Source of the DNA: Halotia wernerae
GTDB lineage: Bacteria; Cyanobacteriota; Cyanobacteriia; Cyanobacteriales; Nostocaceae
Length of the DNA stretch: 64,000 nt
Direction of reading: 5' to 3'
NCBI GenBank assembly: GCA_034931985.1
Contig: JAYGHB010000106.1
Coordinates: forward strand, 9,615-73,614
Under the pieces are notes generated by a model. That model was not told the origin of the DNA. It saw only the letters and a program-made list of their open reading frames with translations, and ran no database searches. Position numbers and translations under genes: made by a program. Positions 1-8,679 of this stretch are shown piece by piece (position 1 is the first letter of the stretch; the number at the start of each line of letters is the position of its first letter).

Positions 1-2
1 GG

Positions 3-383
3 TTACTTAAAAAACGTCGCCACATAGGTATTAGCGCTTTCTTTTTCGGCTCAAATCATGGTTTATTAATGCTCATTCAGAAACACATTAATTTGCTATC
101 TCCCTTAACTTATGTTGAATATTTTCAAGGGATGTTTATACTATTTATTTTTAGTTTATTGGCAGTCACATCAAATGATTGGAGTGTAAAAAAGCTCAAA
201 CATAATTGGAAAAATATACATCAGCTAACTTATTTAGTTGTATTTTTACTGCCTTGGCATGTTTTAGACAAAATGTCATTAAAATGGAGCTACATAACAC
301 CATTTGCAGTATTGTTATCGTTGATAAATCTTGCAGTTTTTATATTATCTCATATAAAAACGAGGCTAAAAGTTAACAGGTAA
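3..383 (+). CDS. Ferric reductase-like heme transmembrane protein, 5' end cut by the window
   Basis: The reading frame is open from the first bases of the window, so the gene starts upstream; only the last 126 residues are visible. They hold about four hydrophobic segments and a His-x13-His pair (IHQL...PWHV) of the kind that ligates b-type heme in ferric reductase, MsrQ and NADPH-oxidase membrane domains. An RRHIG motif before the first segment also fits that family. It is probably an inner-membrane electron-transfer subunit. No FAD or NADPH domain follows, which favours an MsrQ-like stand-alone heme protein. The exact subfamily cannot be settled without the N-terminus. Confidence 0.7.
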   Translation, partial: LLKKRRHIGISAFFFGSNHGLLMLIQKHINLLSPLTYVEYFQGMFILFIFSLLAVTSNDWSVKKLKHNWKNIHQLTYLVVFLLPWHVLDKMSLKWSYITPFAVLLSLINLAVFILSHIKTRLKVNR

Positions 384-451
384 TTATAGAGATTCCAACC
401 TGTGTGAGGTACAAAAATAAATAATTAACTGCAGATGAATCTGTACCTCAT

Positions 452-475
452 TAGCCTAGGAAAGGCTATTTATTT
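452..475 (+). terminator. Possible weak terminator after the heme protein
   Basis: A 6-bp stem (TAGCCT/AGGCTA) with a 5-nt loop is followed by a T-rich stretch. Just upstream, 405-413 and 442-450 form another 9-bp inverted repeat (TGAGGTACA/TGTACCTCA). Together they could end the upstream transcript. The stems are short, so this is tentative. Confidence 0.3.
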
Positions 476-524
476 AGTAACTCAAAACCAATTTTTGCCC
501 TTTCAAATAACTTAAGTTTTTAAA

Positions 525-1217
525 ATGTTGCTAAACATTCTTAAGGCTGATTTTCAAATTATTTTCGAGCAAGACCCGGCTGCAAGCAATTGGTTAGAAG
601 TGTTGTTATGCTATCCTGGCTTGCAGGCTCTATTTTTTTATCGCGTAGCACACTGCCTGTATTGTCTAAAGTTGCCGTTAATTCCCCGCTTAATTTCTCA
701 CTTTGGACGTTTGTTAACAGGAATAGAGATTCATCCAGGAGCCAGAATCGGCACGCATGTATTTATTGATCACGGCATGGGTGTTGTGATTGGAGAAACT
801 GCGATCGTCGGAGACTATGCCTTAATTTATCAAGGTGTTACTCTCGGTGGTACTGGTAAAGAGACGGGTAAACGTCACCCCAGTCTGGGAAAACATGTGA
901 TTGTGGGTGCTGGGGCAAAGGTTTTAGGAAACATCCAAATTGGCGATCATGTTCGCATCGGTGCAGGTTCTGTTGTTTTACAAAATATTCCTTCTAGTTG
1001 CACCGTAGTGGGTATTCCAGGTCGAATAGCTCGTTCTCAAGGAGAATCAACTGGTTTTCTTAATCATCAAAAATTAGCAGATCCAGAAGCAGAAATGATT
1101 TACTCGTTATTTAATAAAGTGCAAGTTTTGGAAAAAGAAATTGAATTTTTGAAGATACTGTTACTTCAAAATAAGGATAATCCTACAACAATTGAATTAT
1201 CAAAAACTTCCTATTAA
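525..1217 (+). CDS. cysE: Serine O-acetyltransferase CysE
   Basis: Transfers acetyl from acetyl-CoA to L-serine to give O-acetylserine, the acceptor for sulfide in cysteine synthesis; it acts in the cytoplasm. The 230 residues have an alpha-helical N-terminus (about 1-60) and a left-handed beta-helix of hexapeptide repeats (about 65-165). The Asp-His pair at 82-83 (IDHGMG) and His118 (KRHP) match the catalytic residues of the family, and the GGTGKETGKRHP loop is characteristic. The C-terminal tail of about 55 residues looks like a coiled coil. Length fits cyanobacterial CysE. The ATG at 525 gives the normal family N-terminus. Confidence 0.95.
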   Translation: MLLNILKADFQIIFEQDPAASNWLEVLLCYPGLQALFFYRVAHCLYCLKLPLIPRLISHFGRLLTGIEIHPGARIGTHVFIDHGMGVVIGETAIVGDYALIYQGVTLGGTGKETGKRHPSLGKHVIVGAGAKVLGNIQIGDHVRIGAGSVVLQNIPSSCTVVGIPGRIARSQGESTGFLNHQKLADPEAEMIYSLFNKVQVLEKEIEFLKILLLQNKDNPTTIELSKTSY

Positions 1218-1227
1218 AGAAGTTTAA

Positions 1228-1260
1228 TACATAGCCCAAACTACTACTGATAGCTATGTA
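1228..1260. other. Hairpin between cysE and the nitrilase gene
   Basis: A perfect 8-bp inverted repeat (TACATAGC/GCTATGTA) with a 17-nt loop lies just after the cysE stop. No T-run follows, so it may be an mRNA-stabilising or processing hairpin rather than a terminator. Confidence 0.4.
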
Positions 1261-1320
1261 GCATAATGAATGCTTGCAATCTTAAAATACTTCGTCAACT
1301 ATTATCCTTCTATTAAATTT

Positions 1321-2136
1321 ATGAAGTCTTATCTAGCTGCCGCTATTCAAATGACCAGTGTGCCTAATTTAGCAGAAAACTTAGCTCAAGCTGAGAAACT
1401 AATTGAGATGGCTGTACATCAGGGTGCTAAGTTGGTAGGTTTGCCAGAAAACTTTTCCTTTATGGGAGAAGTGGACGATAAACTTGCTCAAGTAAAAGAG
1501 ATCGCTTTTGCAAGTGAAAAATTTCTCAAACAGATGGCTCAACGTTTTCAAATTACCATTTTAGGTGGTGGTTTTCCCTTTCCCACAGACGAAGCAGGTA
1601 AAGTGTATAACACTGCTATATTAGTTAATCCTGATGGGCAAGAAACTGTTCACTATCAGAAAGTGCATTTATTTGATGTTAATGTTCCTGATGGCAATAG
1701 TTATAGGGAATCTAGCACTGTTGTACCTGGAAAGAATTTACCTTCAATGTATTTTTCAGAAGAGTTAGGTAATATAGGGGTCTCTATTTGCTATGATGTA
1801 CGTTTCCCTGAATTATATAGGCACATAGCAGATATAGGCGGAGATATTATATTTGTTCCAGCTGCCTTTACTGCTTTTACTGGCAAAGACCACTGGCAAG
1901 TGCTACTGCAAGCGAGAGCTATTGAAAATACTTGTTATATTATCGCTCCTGCCCAAACAGGATTTAACTATGGCCAACGCCAAACCTACGGACATGCAAT
2001 GATTATTGATCCTTGGGGAGTGATTTTAGCTGACGCTGGCGACAAACCAGGAGTAGCGATCGCTCAAATCAATCCCTATCGTCTTGAGCAAGTTCGCTCT
2101 CAAATGCCTTCGTTGCAACATCGAGTTTTTAAATAA
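1321..2136 (+). CDS. Carbon-nitrogen hydrolase (nitrilase superfamily, Nit-like amidase)
   Basis: A 271-residue member of the nitrilase superfamily, which hydrolyses C-N bonds of small amides. The catalytic triad is visible: Glu43 (LPENFSF), Lys114 (YQKVHLFD) and Cys157 (SICYDVRFPELYR). The layout is that of the Nit1/Nit2 branch (omega-amidase or deaminated-glutathione amidase), but the substrate cannot be read from sequence. I start it at the ATG at 1321, because the family begins at MKSYLAAAIQM; an upstream ATG at 1270 would add 17 atypical residues. It lies about 100 nt after cysE on the same strand and may be co-transcribed. HIP1-like sites occur near its 3' end. Confidence 0.88.
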   Translation: MKSYLAAAIQMTSVPNLAENLAQAEKLIEMAVHQGAKLVGLPENFSFMGEVDDKLAQVKEIAFASEKFLKQMAQRFQITILGGGFPFPTDEAGKVYNTAILVNPDGQETVHYQKVHLFDVNVPDGNSYRESSTVVPGKNLPSMYFSEELGNIGVSICYDVRFPELYRHIADIGGDIIFVPAAFTAFTGKDHWQVLLQARAIENTCYIIAPAQTGFNYGQRQTYGHAMIIDPWGVILADAGDKPGVAIAQINPYRLEQVRSQMPSLQHRVFK

Positions 2137-2174
2137 TTGTGATGGCTTCCTGGTGTTTTCATATCAACTTATTT

Positions 2175-3065
2175 TTAGTGATCTCGAAAATCTAGAATAT
2201 GTTGAGCAGTGATTTGTGGTTGTTCCAAATGAGGGATATGACCACAATCTTTAATCCAGATCAGTTGACTATTGGGAATTGCCCTTTTAAATCTTTTGGC
2301 ATCTTTTGTACCCAATATCTTATCGGTATCACCCCACAAAATCAGCGTTGGTTGGACAATTGCTGCAAGTTTCTTGAATCTAAAAGCACTATAGCCACCG
2401 CTTTTAGTAAAAGCAATCAAAGCTTGATGCCAACTTGGCATTTGTAGATGTAATGATCCACAATCTAGAGCATCAACTGAAACAAGACTGGTGTTTTTGT
2501 AAGCAAGACGAGAAAAGCGATCGCGTACTTGAGGATTACGCAAAAACTCCGTGGCTAAATAATCTAAAGGGGGAAACATCAACCGACTTAAAGGTGAACC
2601 CCCCTTCAGACCAGCACTGTCTATTAACACCAATTTTTGTACTACTTCTGGGTAAGTGAGTGTAAAATCAATCGCTGCTGCACCACCCATCGATACACCA
2701 ACTAAAATTACAGGTTGGTTGATCAGAGTTTTCCAGAAATAATACAGATGGGTTTTAATAGCAACTGGACTAAATTGTATCCCTGCTAGTCTATCTGTAA
2801 ACCCAAAACCTAGCAAATCGACTGCCCAAGTTTCATTATCTGCTGCTAGGAGTGGTAAAAGGCGACGAAATTCTAATATAGAACTATCAAAGCCGTGAAT
2901 TAATAATATGGGTATGCCACTACTGACTTGATGAACATAAGTGGTGTTAATTGGTTGAGCAGTTAGAGGAGTAGCGATCGCTTGAGTTTGAATATTTTGA
3001 GCTAGAGCGATCGAGGCAGGTTCTGTCAGTTGCCCAACTGTGGTAGGTAAAAAACTGGGAAACAT
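2175..3065 (-). CDS. Alpha/beta hydrolase
   Basis: A 296-residue alpha/beta-hydrolase-fold protein. The oxyanion-hole motif HGFD (57-60), the nucleophile elbow GVSMGG with Ser125, an acidic residue in WGDTDKI (Asp248) and His276 (CGHIPHLEQP) form a complete catalytic set, so it should be active. The natural substrate is unknown; esterase, lipase and C-C hydrolase activities are all possible. The first 40 residues have no clear signal peptide. It is convergent with the nitrilase gene, with only 38 nt between the stops. A dispersed repeat lies directly upstream. Confidence 0.85.
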   Translation of the reverse strand: MFPSFLPTTVGQLTEPASIALAQNIQTQAIATPLTAQPINTTYVHQVSSGIPILLIHGFDSSILEFRRLLPLLAADNETWAVDLLGFGFTDRLAGIQFSPVAIKTHLYYFWKTLINQPVILVGVSMGGAAAIDFTLTYPEVVQKLVLIDSAGLKGGSPLSRLMFPPLDYLATEFLRNPQVRDRFSRLAYKNTSLVSVDALDCGSLHLQMPSWHQALIAFTKSGGYSAFRFKKLAAIVQPTLILWGDTDKILGTKDAKRFKRAIPNSQLIWIKDCGHIPHLEQPQITAQHILDFRDH

Positions 3066-3110
3066 AATTTTTAGTTTACCATTCTAGAATCGTGAGCGAT
3101 CGCTCTGGGT

Positions 3111-3167
3111 TTGTAGTGAGTGCTTTAGCGCTTCAAAATCCAGGACTTTAGTCCTGACTACGAACTT
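3111..3167. repeat. Dispersed two-hairpin repeat, copy 1
   Basis: An outer GTAGT...ACTAC pairing encloses two short hairpins with the loops of TGCTTTAGCG and AGGACTTTAGTCCT type. Related copies lie at 10515-10545 (partial) and 29611-29680. This is a dispersed intergenic repeat, and it sits here between two minus-strand genes. Confidence 0.7.
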
Positions 3168-3178
3168 AATAAAGTAAC

Positions 3179-4954
3179 TTACCTACTAATTGGCAATGTA
3201 AACCAAAATGTTGATCCTATGTTCAACTCACTATTCATGCCAATTTCGCCGCCGTGGGCGTTGATGATTTGCTTACATAAATACAACCCTAATCCCAAAC
3301 CTACAGAATTGCGGTTGTTACCAACTCGGAAATAAAGGTTAAACAGTTGTTCGCTTTGTTCTTGACTGATTCCTATGCCGTTATCGCTGACAGTACAACA
3401 AACTTTTTCGCCTTCATCGGTAGCATTGAGTGTCAAAAGTAATTCAGGCGGATTATGTTTAATAGCATTGACAATTAAGTTAGAAAATACTCGCCATAGT
3501 TGGATGGGATCGGCGTTTACTAGTGGTAAATCTGCTGCGACTAGATTTGTCAGGGTAGTTTGATTTTCTGCCAATATTGGCTCTAAATCTGCGATCGCAG
3601 ACTCTACTACAGTATGTAATTTTACAGGCTGACGTTGTAAAACAATACCTTGCACCTCGTTAAGATGAGTTTCCATCAACGAATTAATCAAATTCAGTTG
3701 GCGATCGCTACTTTGCACCATCCGTTCTAAAATCAACCTTGATACTGGAATTATGGACTGGGAAATTTCCTGTCCCTGATGATTAAGCAAATTCTTGAGT
3801 ACCATTAAAGTGCCTAGCACAGGGTTACGTAAGTCATGGGAAACTGCATGAAAAAATACTCTTAAGGCTTCTTCTGCTTGTTTGCGCTGTGTGATATCTT
3901 CAATCAAACCCTCATAGTAAAGCAGTTTTCCCTGTTCGTCCCGGACTGCATAAGCTTTTTCTGAAATCCAGACAATACTCCCATCTCGGCGATAAATTTG
4001 GGACTCAAATTGAGAGACGATCCCATCTTGTTCAATCAAGCGCACAAACTCTGCACGGCGCTTGGGGTCAACATACAATTGATGTTCGATATCAGTAAAG
4101 TTTGCTGTGACTTCTTCGGGAAACGAGTATCCATAAATACGTGCTAACGCCGGATTTGCTGTAATGTAACGTCCATCAGGACTACTTTGGAAAATACCTT
4201 CAATGGCGTTTTCAAAGATACTGCGATATTTAGCTTCTGTAACCTCTAGTTTTTGGTAGGTAGACTCCATTTCTTGACGGGCGTAAAACTCAGAACGTTG
4301 CAGGCGATCATATAAATACACACCCAAATCACATATAATACAAAACCATAAAATGTATAAAATGAACGTAACATTATATATTTCTGGGTGTTCAGGTATT
4401 GGTGTTTTTAATCCTAGTACCGTATTCACACCAAAATAGTAAACTAAAATACCCACCTGGGACAGTACATGCAGAGTCCAGCGGACTGGTATGAAGGTAG
4501 CTTGACTTAAAAATAACAGCGACCAACCGAGGGTATCTGGTAGCGCAAAACCTTTGACAGTGGCGAATAGTTGTGATGCTAAACTAATTGACCAAGATGA
4601 CCCTAAAAATAATAACCCTGGACGACGATGACCAAACTGAGTTTTATGCAAGACAAAATAGATCACTAAACTCAGCAGCATCGCCAGATTAATTACCAGT
4701 CCTTGAGTTTTAAGTACTGGTGACAACTTCTGCAACTCTCTTAAAGGGAAAAAAAAGTCGTAAATGTTTCGCAAAGTAAAGGTTAGCAAACAAATCAGCG
4801 CCAGCCATAACCATAGATGCAATCTTTGCCACAAAAAGCGATGCCTTTTGGCTAGCCACTGTGTCTGTTGAGACGAAGCTTGATAAAAAACACTAATTTC
4901 ATCTATAGTTGGTGCAGAAAGGAATTGTTTCCACCACCTTCCAACTTTGCCCAT
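3179..4954 (-). CDS. Membrane-bound PAS sensor histidine kinase
   Basis: A 591-residue sensor kinase. An N-terminal region with about six hydrophobic segments (roughly 45-215) is followed by a PAS/PAC domain (about 235-360, ending ITQRKQAEEAL), a HisKA dimerisation domain with the phospho-acceptor in SHDLRNP, and a HATPase_c domain with intact N-box (LIVNAIKHN), G1 box (DNGIGI) and G2 box (GLGLGLYL). It should autophosphorylate and signal to an unidentified response regulator, since none is adjacent. Its C-terminal half is clearly related to the next gene upstream, which suggests an old tandem duplication or a paired function. The signal it senses is unknown. Confidence 0.88.
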   Translation of the reverse strand: MGKVGRWWKQFLSAPTIDEISVFYQASSQQTQWLAKRHRFLWQRLHLWLWLALICLLTFTLRNIYDFFFPLRELQKLSPVLKTQGLVINLAMLLSLVIYFVLHKTQFGHRRPGLLFLGSSWSISLASQLFATVKGFALPDTLGWSLLFLSQATFIPVRWTLHVLSQVGILVYYFGVNTVLGLKTPIPEHPEIYNVTFILYILWFCIICDLGVYLYDRLQRSEFYARQEMESTYQKLEVTEAKYRSIFENAIEGIFQSSPDGRYITANPALARIYGYSFPEEVTANFTDIEHQLYVDPKRRAEFVRLIEQDGIVSQFESQIYRRDGSIVWISEKAYAVRDEQGKLLYYEGLIEDITQRKQAEEALRVFFHAVSHDLRNPVLGTLMVLKNLLNHQGQEISQSIIPVSRLILERMVQSSDRQLNLINSLMETHLNEVQGIVLQRQPVKLHTVVESAIADLEPILAENQTTLTNLVAADLPLVNADPIQLWRVFSNLIVNAIKHNPPELLLTLNATDEGEKVCCTVSDNGIGISQEQSEQLFNLYFRVGNNRNSVGLGLGLYLCKQIINAHGGEIGMNSELNIGSTFWFTLPISR

Positions 4955-5005
4955 TTTTCAGACTGCCATAAAACCTTTGTTTTATTATTATCTGTTACGA
5001 GGCTC

Positions 5006-5038
5006 AGATCCCCGACTTCTTTGAGAAGTCGGGGATCT
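5006..5038. terminator. Strong hairpin between the two kinase genes
   Basis: A perfect 15-bp inverted repeat (AGATCCCCGACTTCT and its complement) with a 3-nt loop lies between the stop of the 5045-7516 gene and the start of the 3179-4954 gene. It can act as a terminator or processing site for the minus-strand kinase transcript. The same core is common as a dispersed palindrome in cyanobacterial spacers. No long T-run follows on either strand. Confidence 0.6.
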
Positions 5039-5044
5039 TGTTAT

Positions 5045-7516
5045 TCACGAGGTTGCTAAAGGCAATGTGAACCAGAAGGTTAACCCGCGTCTGGTATTAC
5101 TAATCACACCAATTTCACCACCGTGTGCTTGAATAATTTGCCGACAAAGATACATTTTTAAGCCAATGTCTGTAGAACAAGAGGCTTGGGGATCGGGAAC
5201 GTATAAATCGAATAGGCGATCGCCTTCTAACTTGTTCATCCCCACGCCATCATTTTGAATCTGAACGCGAATCATTTTGTCTGCAACTATGGCTTTGAGG
5301 GTAAAGTTTAATTCTGGTGGATTGTGTTGCAAGCTGTAAGTAAACAAATTTTTTAAAACCCGCTGTAACCGAGTTTTGTCTGCCATTACTAATGGTAAAT
5401 CTTGAGGAACCAAGTTTTTTAAAGTCGCTTGGTTTTGGTTCAGCATTGGCTGCAAGTCTGGGATAATCGTGTCTAGTAGTTTACTAAACCTCAGCATTTC
5501 CCGATGAAGGACAACTCCTTGATTTTTACAACAATGAATTTCTAGCAATGAGTCAATCATTGCTAACTGGCGATCGTTACCTTGAATCATGCGCTCAATA
5601 ATAGATCGAGGTACTGAAATGAGAGATGGGGCAGATTCTGGAGCCAATCCTTGATTTTTCAGCAAATTCTGTAATACCATCAAGTTACCTACGACTGAAG
5701 TTCGTAAATCGTGGGCAACTGTATGTAAAACCACGTCTTTCACTCCTTGCATTTCTGCCAATTCCTGCATTTTCTGCTGCAACTGAGCAGTACGTTCTTC
5801 TACTTGGTATTCTAGATTAGTGTTGAGTTGAGCTAATTCTTCGTAGAGTCGCACTTGCTGAATAGCGATCGCCAGTTGCTCAGACATCTGCTGTACCAAA
5901 TCAATTTCTATGGATTGCCAATGTCGAGGGCTAGAACATTGATGAGCAACCAAAGCACCTAATAATTCTCCACCCAGCATAATGGGTACAGCCAAGGTAG
6001 CTTTTGTGTGGAATTGTTGATAATGTGCTTGTAATTTGGCAGGTACTGTGATTTGGCTAGTATCTTCAACTATACGCACTCGATTTGTTGTGAGTAGCTT
6101 TTTCAACTCTTGCAGATAAGTTTTATCGTCAGTTTTCCAACCTAAGACTGAAGGATATTCAGGATTAACCGATTCTGCGATCATTTTGGCTGCTGCATGG
6201 GTATGATTTAGACCAATGAAAACCCGATCTGCTTGCAAAAATTGTCGGACTTCCGTCACAGTAGTTTGGAGAATTTGCTCTAAATTAAGTGAAGATCTAA
6301 TTCGGACTAAGGTTTCTGTCAACAAGCGATCGCGCTGTGCAGAAAGGCGTAATTGCGCTTCTACCTGCTTGCGTTCGGTAATGTCGTGATGAACTACTAG
6401 GATACAGGGAATATCATCTAAATCAATAATTTCGGCTGAAAGCAGTGCTGTAATAATCTCTCCCGACTTTCGGCGAAATTCACATTCCCAGTTACGAACG
6501 ACTTTATTTGTCTGCAACTCTTGTAACAATCTAGCGCGATCGCTTTCATTTACCCAAATGTTTAACTCAAAGGCTGTACGCCCAATCGCCTCATCTCGCT
6601 CATAACCTGAAAGTCTGACAAAACTATCGTTAACTTCGATGAAGCGTCCGGCTTCGAGCGTGCTGATAGTAATCGGATCAGGGCTGCAATTAAAAGCTTT
6701 AGAAAACTTTTGAGCGAGATTTCGCAGGGTGGCTTCTGCTTGTTGGCGCTGTGTGATATCTCGGACAATTGCTAAAACTTCATTTACACCACTCACTACC
6801 AACCTGGCTTCATAATCTCGGATTCCCGCAGGCGTTGATAAATGATATTCACAAGTTTGCAAAGTTTTGGAAGCCAAAGTTTTGGCGATCGCCTCTTGAC
6901 CAATAGCAGCAACGTCATTTGGTAAAATATCCCACATATTTCTACCAACGATCTCTTCTTTGGTAAGAGTCACGTTTGCTGCTTCGCCTTTCAAGTCTAG
7001 ATATTCGCCATCACGGCTGATGCGAAACATTAAATCAGGAATAGCGCACAAAATTGCTTGGTATCGAGCTTCACTGGCTCGTAATTGCTCCTCTACTCGT
7101 TTTTGATCTGTAATATCTATGACCAAGCCATCCCAAATAATATCACCGTTAACTTGTCGTTGCAATTGGGCAGAACCTTGAAGCCACTTGAGTTTACCGC
7201 TAGGTGTAATGATGCGACCTTCCCAATCCCAAGGTGTTAAAGTAGCTTTTGCAACATCAATAGACTCTGTAAAGGTTGTCAGATCTTGGGGATGAATCAG
7301 TTCACATAGCACCTGAAAATCTGTCCGTATAGCTTCTGGTTCTAAATCATAAAGTGCTTGACAGCCAGAACTGATATATAAGACCTTCCAGAAACCATCT
7401 TGCTGTTGCAGAAATTGGAAAATTATCCCCGGTAAATTGGCAGCAATCCTTTCCAACACAGTGATAGTCTCTGATGGAAAATCTGGTTTATCCAGTGAGT
7501 TTACGGTTTCATCCAC
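5045..7516 (-). CDS. Multi-PAS/GAF histidine kinase-like protein with degenerate ATP-binding domain
   Basis: An 823-residue soluble sensor. Three PAS/PAC modules (about 15-145, 150-265, 270-395) are followed by a GAF domain (about 405-555), a coiled coil, a HisKA domain and a HATPase-like domain. The HisKA histidine is kept (His602 in AHDLRTS). The ATPase boxes are damaged compared with the neighbour: the N-box Asn is Tyr727 (NLFTYSLQH), the G1 Asp is Asn755 (NDGVGM), and the G2 glycine run is replaced by IGLKMYL. It may therefore not bind ATP and could act as a phosphorylatable or scaffolding partner of the intact kinase just downstream. The start is GTG. The domain calls are firm; loss of activity is inferred. 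Confidence 0.85.
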   Translation of the reverse strand: MDETVNSLDKPDFPSETITVLERIAANLPGIIFQFLQQQDGFWKVLYISSGCQALYDLEPEAIRTDFQVLCELIHPQDLTTFTESIDVAKATLTPWDWEGRIITPSGKLKWLQGSAQLQRQVNGDIIWDGLVIDITDQKRVEEQLRASEARYQAILCAIPDLMFRISRDGEYLDLKGEAANVTLTKEEIVGRNMWDILPNDVAAIGQEAIAKTLASKTLQTCEYHLSTPAGIRDYEARLVVSGVNEVLAIVRDITQRQQAEATLRNLAQKFSKAFNCSPDPITISTLEAGRFIEVNDSFVRLSGYERDEAIGRTAFELNIWVNESDRARLLQELQTNKVVRNWECEFRRKSGEIITALLSAEIIDLDDIPCILVVHHDITERKQVEAQLRLSAQRDRLLTETLVRIRSSLNLEQILQTTVTEVRQFLQADRVFIGLNHTHAAAKMIAESVNPEYPSVLGWKTDDKTYLQELKKLLTTNRVRIVEDTSQITVPAKLQAHYQQFHTKATLAVPIMLGGELLGALVAHQCSSPRHWQSIEIDLVQQMSEQLAIAIQQVRLYEELAQLNTNLEYQVEERTAQLQQKMQELAEMQGVKDVVLHTVAHDLRTSVVGNLMVLQNLLKNQGLAPESAPSLISVPRSIIERMIQGNDRQLAMIDSLLEIHCCKNQGVVLHREMLRFSKLLDTIIPDLQPMLNQNQATLKNLVPQDLPLVMADKTRLQRVLKNLFTYSLQHNPPELNFTLKAIVADKMIRVQIQNDGVGMNKLEGDRLFDLYVPDPQASCSTDIGLKMYLCRQIIQAHGGEIGVISNTRRGLTFWFTLPLATS

Positions 7517-7541
7517 TCTTTGACCCTTTGATACACAAGCA

Positions 7542-7654
7542 ACTAATACAGCACGGCGTAAATAAAGCCACCATCTAAAACAGGCGAAAAGCCTACAAAA
7601 TAAGCATTCTTTCTTTTAACTTTTGACTTTTGACTTTTGCCTTTTTGTACTAGT
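7542..7654 (-). mobile_element. 113-bp MITE-like element, copy A
   Basis: Matches the element at 10378-10490 in inverted orientation, over exactly the same length of 113 bp. The better preserved copy ends in ACTAGTAC/GTACTAGT, and here the ends are ACTAATAC/GTACTAGT. The inside is AT-rich with AAAAGTCAAAAG-type stretches and contains no credible gene. It behaves like a non-autonomous miniature transposable element. A 77-codon minus-strand reading frame that ends inside it is not supported as a gene. Confidence 0.75.
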
Positions 7655-8007
7655 GTGAGATTAAAGGCAACCATAGCCATTTTGACAGCTTTCGTTCTGT
7701 GAGCATAATTGCTAACCAAATAAAAACCATGCCTTCTTTCAGAGTAGTTCCGGATATGGCGATCGCATTCACCCAATCGGGTGAACCAGTGATTTATAGG
7801 GCAAATAAAGGCTTGGGTTCAAAATGCAATAAACTGAGATTATTGATAATTAAATTGTGTATACTATGTCAAAAACACTCTTTTAACATCATAGATGCAA
7901 CAGTTTGGTCAATATAAAAATTTTTGGCAACAAAATTCGATTATGCGGTGCGTCTACATTATCAGATAAAATAATTCATTTGTCCGTTGCATCAACTGTT
8001 TTTGGAT
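7655..8007. other. Spacer before the ferredoxin gene
   Basis: AT-rich spacer with one HIP1-like site near 7759. I see no gene and no strong hairpin. It probably holds the promoters of the ferredoxin gene and of the minus-strand kinase, but I cannot place them. Confidence 0.4.
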
Positions 8008-8325
8008 ATGACTCAAACTTTCACCGTAGAAATTAACCACCAAGGCAAAGTTCATACTTTGCAAGTTCCTGAAAATGAAACTATATTATCGGTAGCCGAT
8101 GCAGCTGGGCTAGATTTGCCCAGTTCTTGTCATGCAGGCGTTTGTACGACTTGTGCTGGTCAAATTATCGAGGGAACTGTAGATCAAACTGATGGCATGG
8201 GTGTTAGTCTAGATTTGCAAAAACAAGGTTACGTATTACTTTGTATTGCCTATCCCCGTTCTGATTTGAAAATTGCAACAGAAAAAGAAGAAATAGTTTA
8301 TCAATTGCAATTTGGTAAAGATTAA
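8008..8325 (+). CDS. Plant-type [2Fe-2S] ferredoxin
   Basis: A 105-residue soluble electron carrier. Cys41, Cys46, Cys49 and Cys79 form the C-x4-C-x2-C-x29-C pattern that binds a [2Fe-2S] cluster (SSCHAGVCTTCAG ... LLCIAYP). The ATG at 8008 gives the typical ferredoxin N-terminus (MTQTFTVEI); an upstream in-frame TTG would add seven residues. The sequence differs enough from the main photosynthetic PetF that I call it only a plant-type ferredoxin. It is followed on the same strand by a small conserved gene and the DUF3326 gene. Confidence 0.93.
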   Translation: MTQTFTVEINHQGKVHTLQVPENETILSVADAAGLDLPSSCHAGVCTTCAGQIIEGTVDQTDGMGVSLDLQKQGYVLLCIAYPRSDLKIATEKEEIVYQLQFGKD

Positions 8326-8389
8326 TAAAAAAGAAGGGGATAGGGAACAGGGGATACGGATAAACTACAAATCAACAGGATTTACCGCG

Positions 8390-8569
8390 ATGACTACTCA
8401 TTTTATTGCCGCAGAAGTTGACTTACAAGAAACTCCTACAAAACTGCAAAAAGCCATTGAAACAGAGTTAAAAAAACAAGGCGAACCCTTACGTTGGGCA
8501 ATTACCTCAGTGGATAAAGAACAGCAAAAGGCTACAGTAGAAGCGGTTGTAACTAAAGTTGAAATTTAA
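8390..8569 (+). CDS. Small conserved cyanobacterial protein of unknown function
   Basis: A 59-residue protein starting at the ATG at 8390 (MTTHFIAAEVDL). It is rich in Lys, Glu and Gln and has no Cys or membrane segment. The predicted pattern is strand, then helix (LQKAIETELKKQG), then strands, as in a small alpha/beta fold. The longer frame back to 8312 runs through low-complexity spacer sequence, so I reject the longer start. It sits 64 nt after the ferredoxin gene on the same strand. I recognise no function. Confidence 0.65.
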   Translation: MTTHFIAAEVDLQETPTKLQKAIETELKKQGEPLRWAITSVDKEQQKATVEAVVTKVEI

Positions 8570-8679
8570 CTAAATCAACATTCATTCTACACTCACTTTT
8601 GAGAAGTTAGGAGTTGATAGCTTCTGATACAGAATTTATCACTTCTAACTTTTCATTGATAATTGGAGCGCAGCAACTT

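Noticed and set aside
3098..3107. HIP1 palindrome (GCGATCGC) as a specific regulatory site
   Set aside because: HIP1 occurs all over this window, in genes and spacers, and marks cyanobacterial DNA in general.
7543..7776. 77-codon minus-strand frame
   Set aside because: Its last third is MITE sequence and the rest has no gene features; the start lacks a ribosome-binding site.
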